Under the pieces are notes generated by a model. It saw only the letters and a program-made list of their open reading frames with translations. It did no database searches and had not been told where the DNA came from. This document shows positions 63,183 to 64,000 of a DNA stretch of 64,000 nt, piece by piece. The stretch's first letter is position 1. Every line of letters begins with the position of its first letter. Made by a program: the position numbers and the translations under genes. This stretch comes from Streptomyces sp. TP-A0356. Lineage in GTDB: Bacteria > Actinomycetota > Actinomycetes > Streptomycetales > Streptomycetaceae. The stretch is taken from contig NZ_BBZJ01000020.1 in the NCBI RefSeq assembly GCF_001417775.1, positions 310,001-374,000 on the forward strand. The letters are read 5' to 3'.

Positions 63183-64000
63183 GTGGACAAGCCGAAGGTC
63201 GTTCTGGGGGTCAGCGGTGGCATCGCCGCCTACAAGGCCTGTGAGCTGCTGCGCCGCCTGACGGAGTCGGGCCACGACGTCCGCGTCGTACCCACCGCCT
63301 CCGCCCTCCACTTCGTCGGCGCCGCCACCTGGTCCGCCCTCTCCGGCAACCCTGTCTCCACCGAGGTCTGGGACGACGTCCACGAGGTCCCGCACGTCCG
63401 CATCGGCCAGCACGCCGCCCTGGTCGTGGTGGCCCCGGCGACCGCCGACATGCTCGCCAAGGCGGCCCACGGCCTCGCCGACGACCTCCTCACCAACACG
63501 CTCCTGACCGCCCGCTGCCCGGTCGTCTTCGCCCCGGCGATGCACACGGAGATGTGGGAGCACCCGGCCACCCAGGAGAACGTGGCGACCCTGCGGCGCC
63601 GCGGCGCCGTGGTGATCGAGCCCGCCGTGGGCCGGCTGACGGGCGTCGACACGGGCAAGGGCCGGCTGCCCGATCCCGCCGAGATCTTCGAGGTCTGCCG
63701 CCGGGTGCTCACTCGGGGTGTGACGGAACCCGACCTGGCGGGCCGACACGTCGTGGTCAGCGCCGGCGGCACCCGCGAGCCGCTCGACCCCGTCCGCTTC
63801 CTCGGCAACCGCTCCTCCGGCAAGCAGGGCTACGCCCTGGCGCGTACGGCCGCGGCCCGGGGCGCCCGCGTCACCCTGATCGCCGCCAACACAGGCCTGC
63901 CCGACCCGGCCGGGGTGGACGTCATCCAGGTGGGGACGGCGGTGCAGCTGCGCGAGGCGGTGCTGAAGGCGACCGCGGACGCGGACGCCGTGGTGATGGC
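63183..64000 (+). CDS. coaBC: Bifunctional phosphopantothenoylcysteine decarboxylase/synthetase CoaBC (partial)
   Basis: The first 272 residues of a coenzyme A biosynthesis enzyme, cut by the window edge. The N-terminal CoaC (flavoprotein decarboxylase) domain starts VLGVSGGIAAYKACELLRRL and holds PATADMLAKAAHGLADDLL and FAPAMHTEMWEHPATQ. The last motif has His where the PXMNXXMW consensus has Asn. GRLTGVDTGKGRLPDP ends this domain. The CoaB synthetase domain begins at GRHVVVSAGGTREPLDPVRF and NRSSGKQGYALARTAAARGA. The GTG at 63183 is preceded by GGGGAGA. A terminator separates it from rpoZ. Confidence 0.93.
   Translation, partial: MDKPKVVLGVSGGIAAYKACELLRRLTESGHDVRVVPTASALHFVGAATWSALSGNPVSTEVWDDVHEVPHVRIGQHAALVVVAPATADMLAKAAHGLADDLLTNTLLTARCPVVFAPAMHTEMWEHPATQENVATLRRRGAVVIEPAVGRLTGVDTGKGRLPDPAEIFEVCRRVLTRGVTEPDLAGRHVVVSAGGTREPLDPVRFLGNRSSGKQGYALARTAAARGARVTLIAANTGLPDPAGVDVIQVGTAVQLREAVLKATADADAVVM

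Overview
The window is high-GC chromosomal DNA from a Streptomyces species or very close relative. Almost every gene has G or C at the third codon position. GTG starts are common and several genes start with TTG. Most decisive are the developmental genes ssgB and bldD, the actinobacterial host-integration protein mihF, and a phosphatidylinositol mannoside gene cluster. Gene order is that of the conserved Streptomyces chromosome core. I see no prophage, insertion sequence, CRISPR array or secondary-metabolite cluster.

Layout. 1-4.6 kb is the only accessory-looking part: a CGNR zinc-finger regulator and ssgB on the minus strand, then two near-identical tRNA-Val(CAC) genes. A decayed PGPGW-type membrane gene lies just before the first tRNA. 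A decayed sugar-binding lipoprotein gene, scrambled fragments and one small SRPBCC gene lie between the two tRNAs. An exonuclease gene follows. 4.7-13.6 kb holds a DUF4365 nuclease-fold gene coupled to an uncharacterised partner, thrS, a HIT-family gene, and two minus-strand genes (a membrane protein and an EF-G-like GTPase). 13.9-19.9 kb carries pgsA, a PatA-like acyltransferase gene and pimA, then a LemA-like gene, pdxS-pdxT (vitamin B6) and yebC. 19.9-29.3 kb is ruvC-ruvA-ruvB, yajC-secD-secF, apt and relA. 29.4-41.3 kb holds a DUF349 protein and a cyclophilin (minus strand), a glyoxalase-like hydrolase, hisS, a VKOR homologue, rarA, rpsD with a long structured leader, two small envelope-associated proteins, alaS and ruvX. 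41.4-50.6 kb is mltG, aroE, aroC-aroK-aroB, a P-loop kinase, a peptidase-like protein, efp and nusB. Strong terminators separate this block from bldD. 51.5-61.5 kb is the pyrimidine operon pyrR-pyrB-pyrC-(PH-like protein)-carA-carB-pyrD-pyrF. 61.8-64 kb is mihF, gmk, rpoZ and the start of coaBC, which runs off the right edge.

How the genes work together. Several units are tightly coupled by 4-base start/stop overlaps: patA-like/pimA, ruvC/ruvA, secF/apt, mltG/aroE, aroC/aroK/aroB, pyrC/PH-like/carA and pyrD/pyrF. The pyr operon supplies UMP and is probably controlled by PyrR through a conserved RNA element in front of pyrR. The aro genes supply chorismate. bldD has two sites matching the BldD consensus in its own promoter region and an intact c-di-GMP-binding signature.

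The points most worth a second look are: the peptidase-like protein next to efp, which has lost most canonical metal ligands; the DUF4365 gene and its unknown partner; the PH-like membrane protein embedded in the pyr operon; the structured rpsD leader; and the decaying region around the tRNA-Val pair, where a LacI-type operator survives in front of a dead sugar-transport gene. I did not find a system I could call clearly new.
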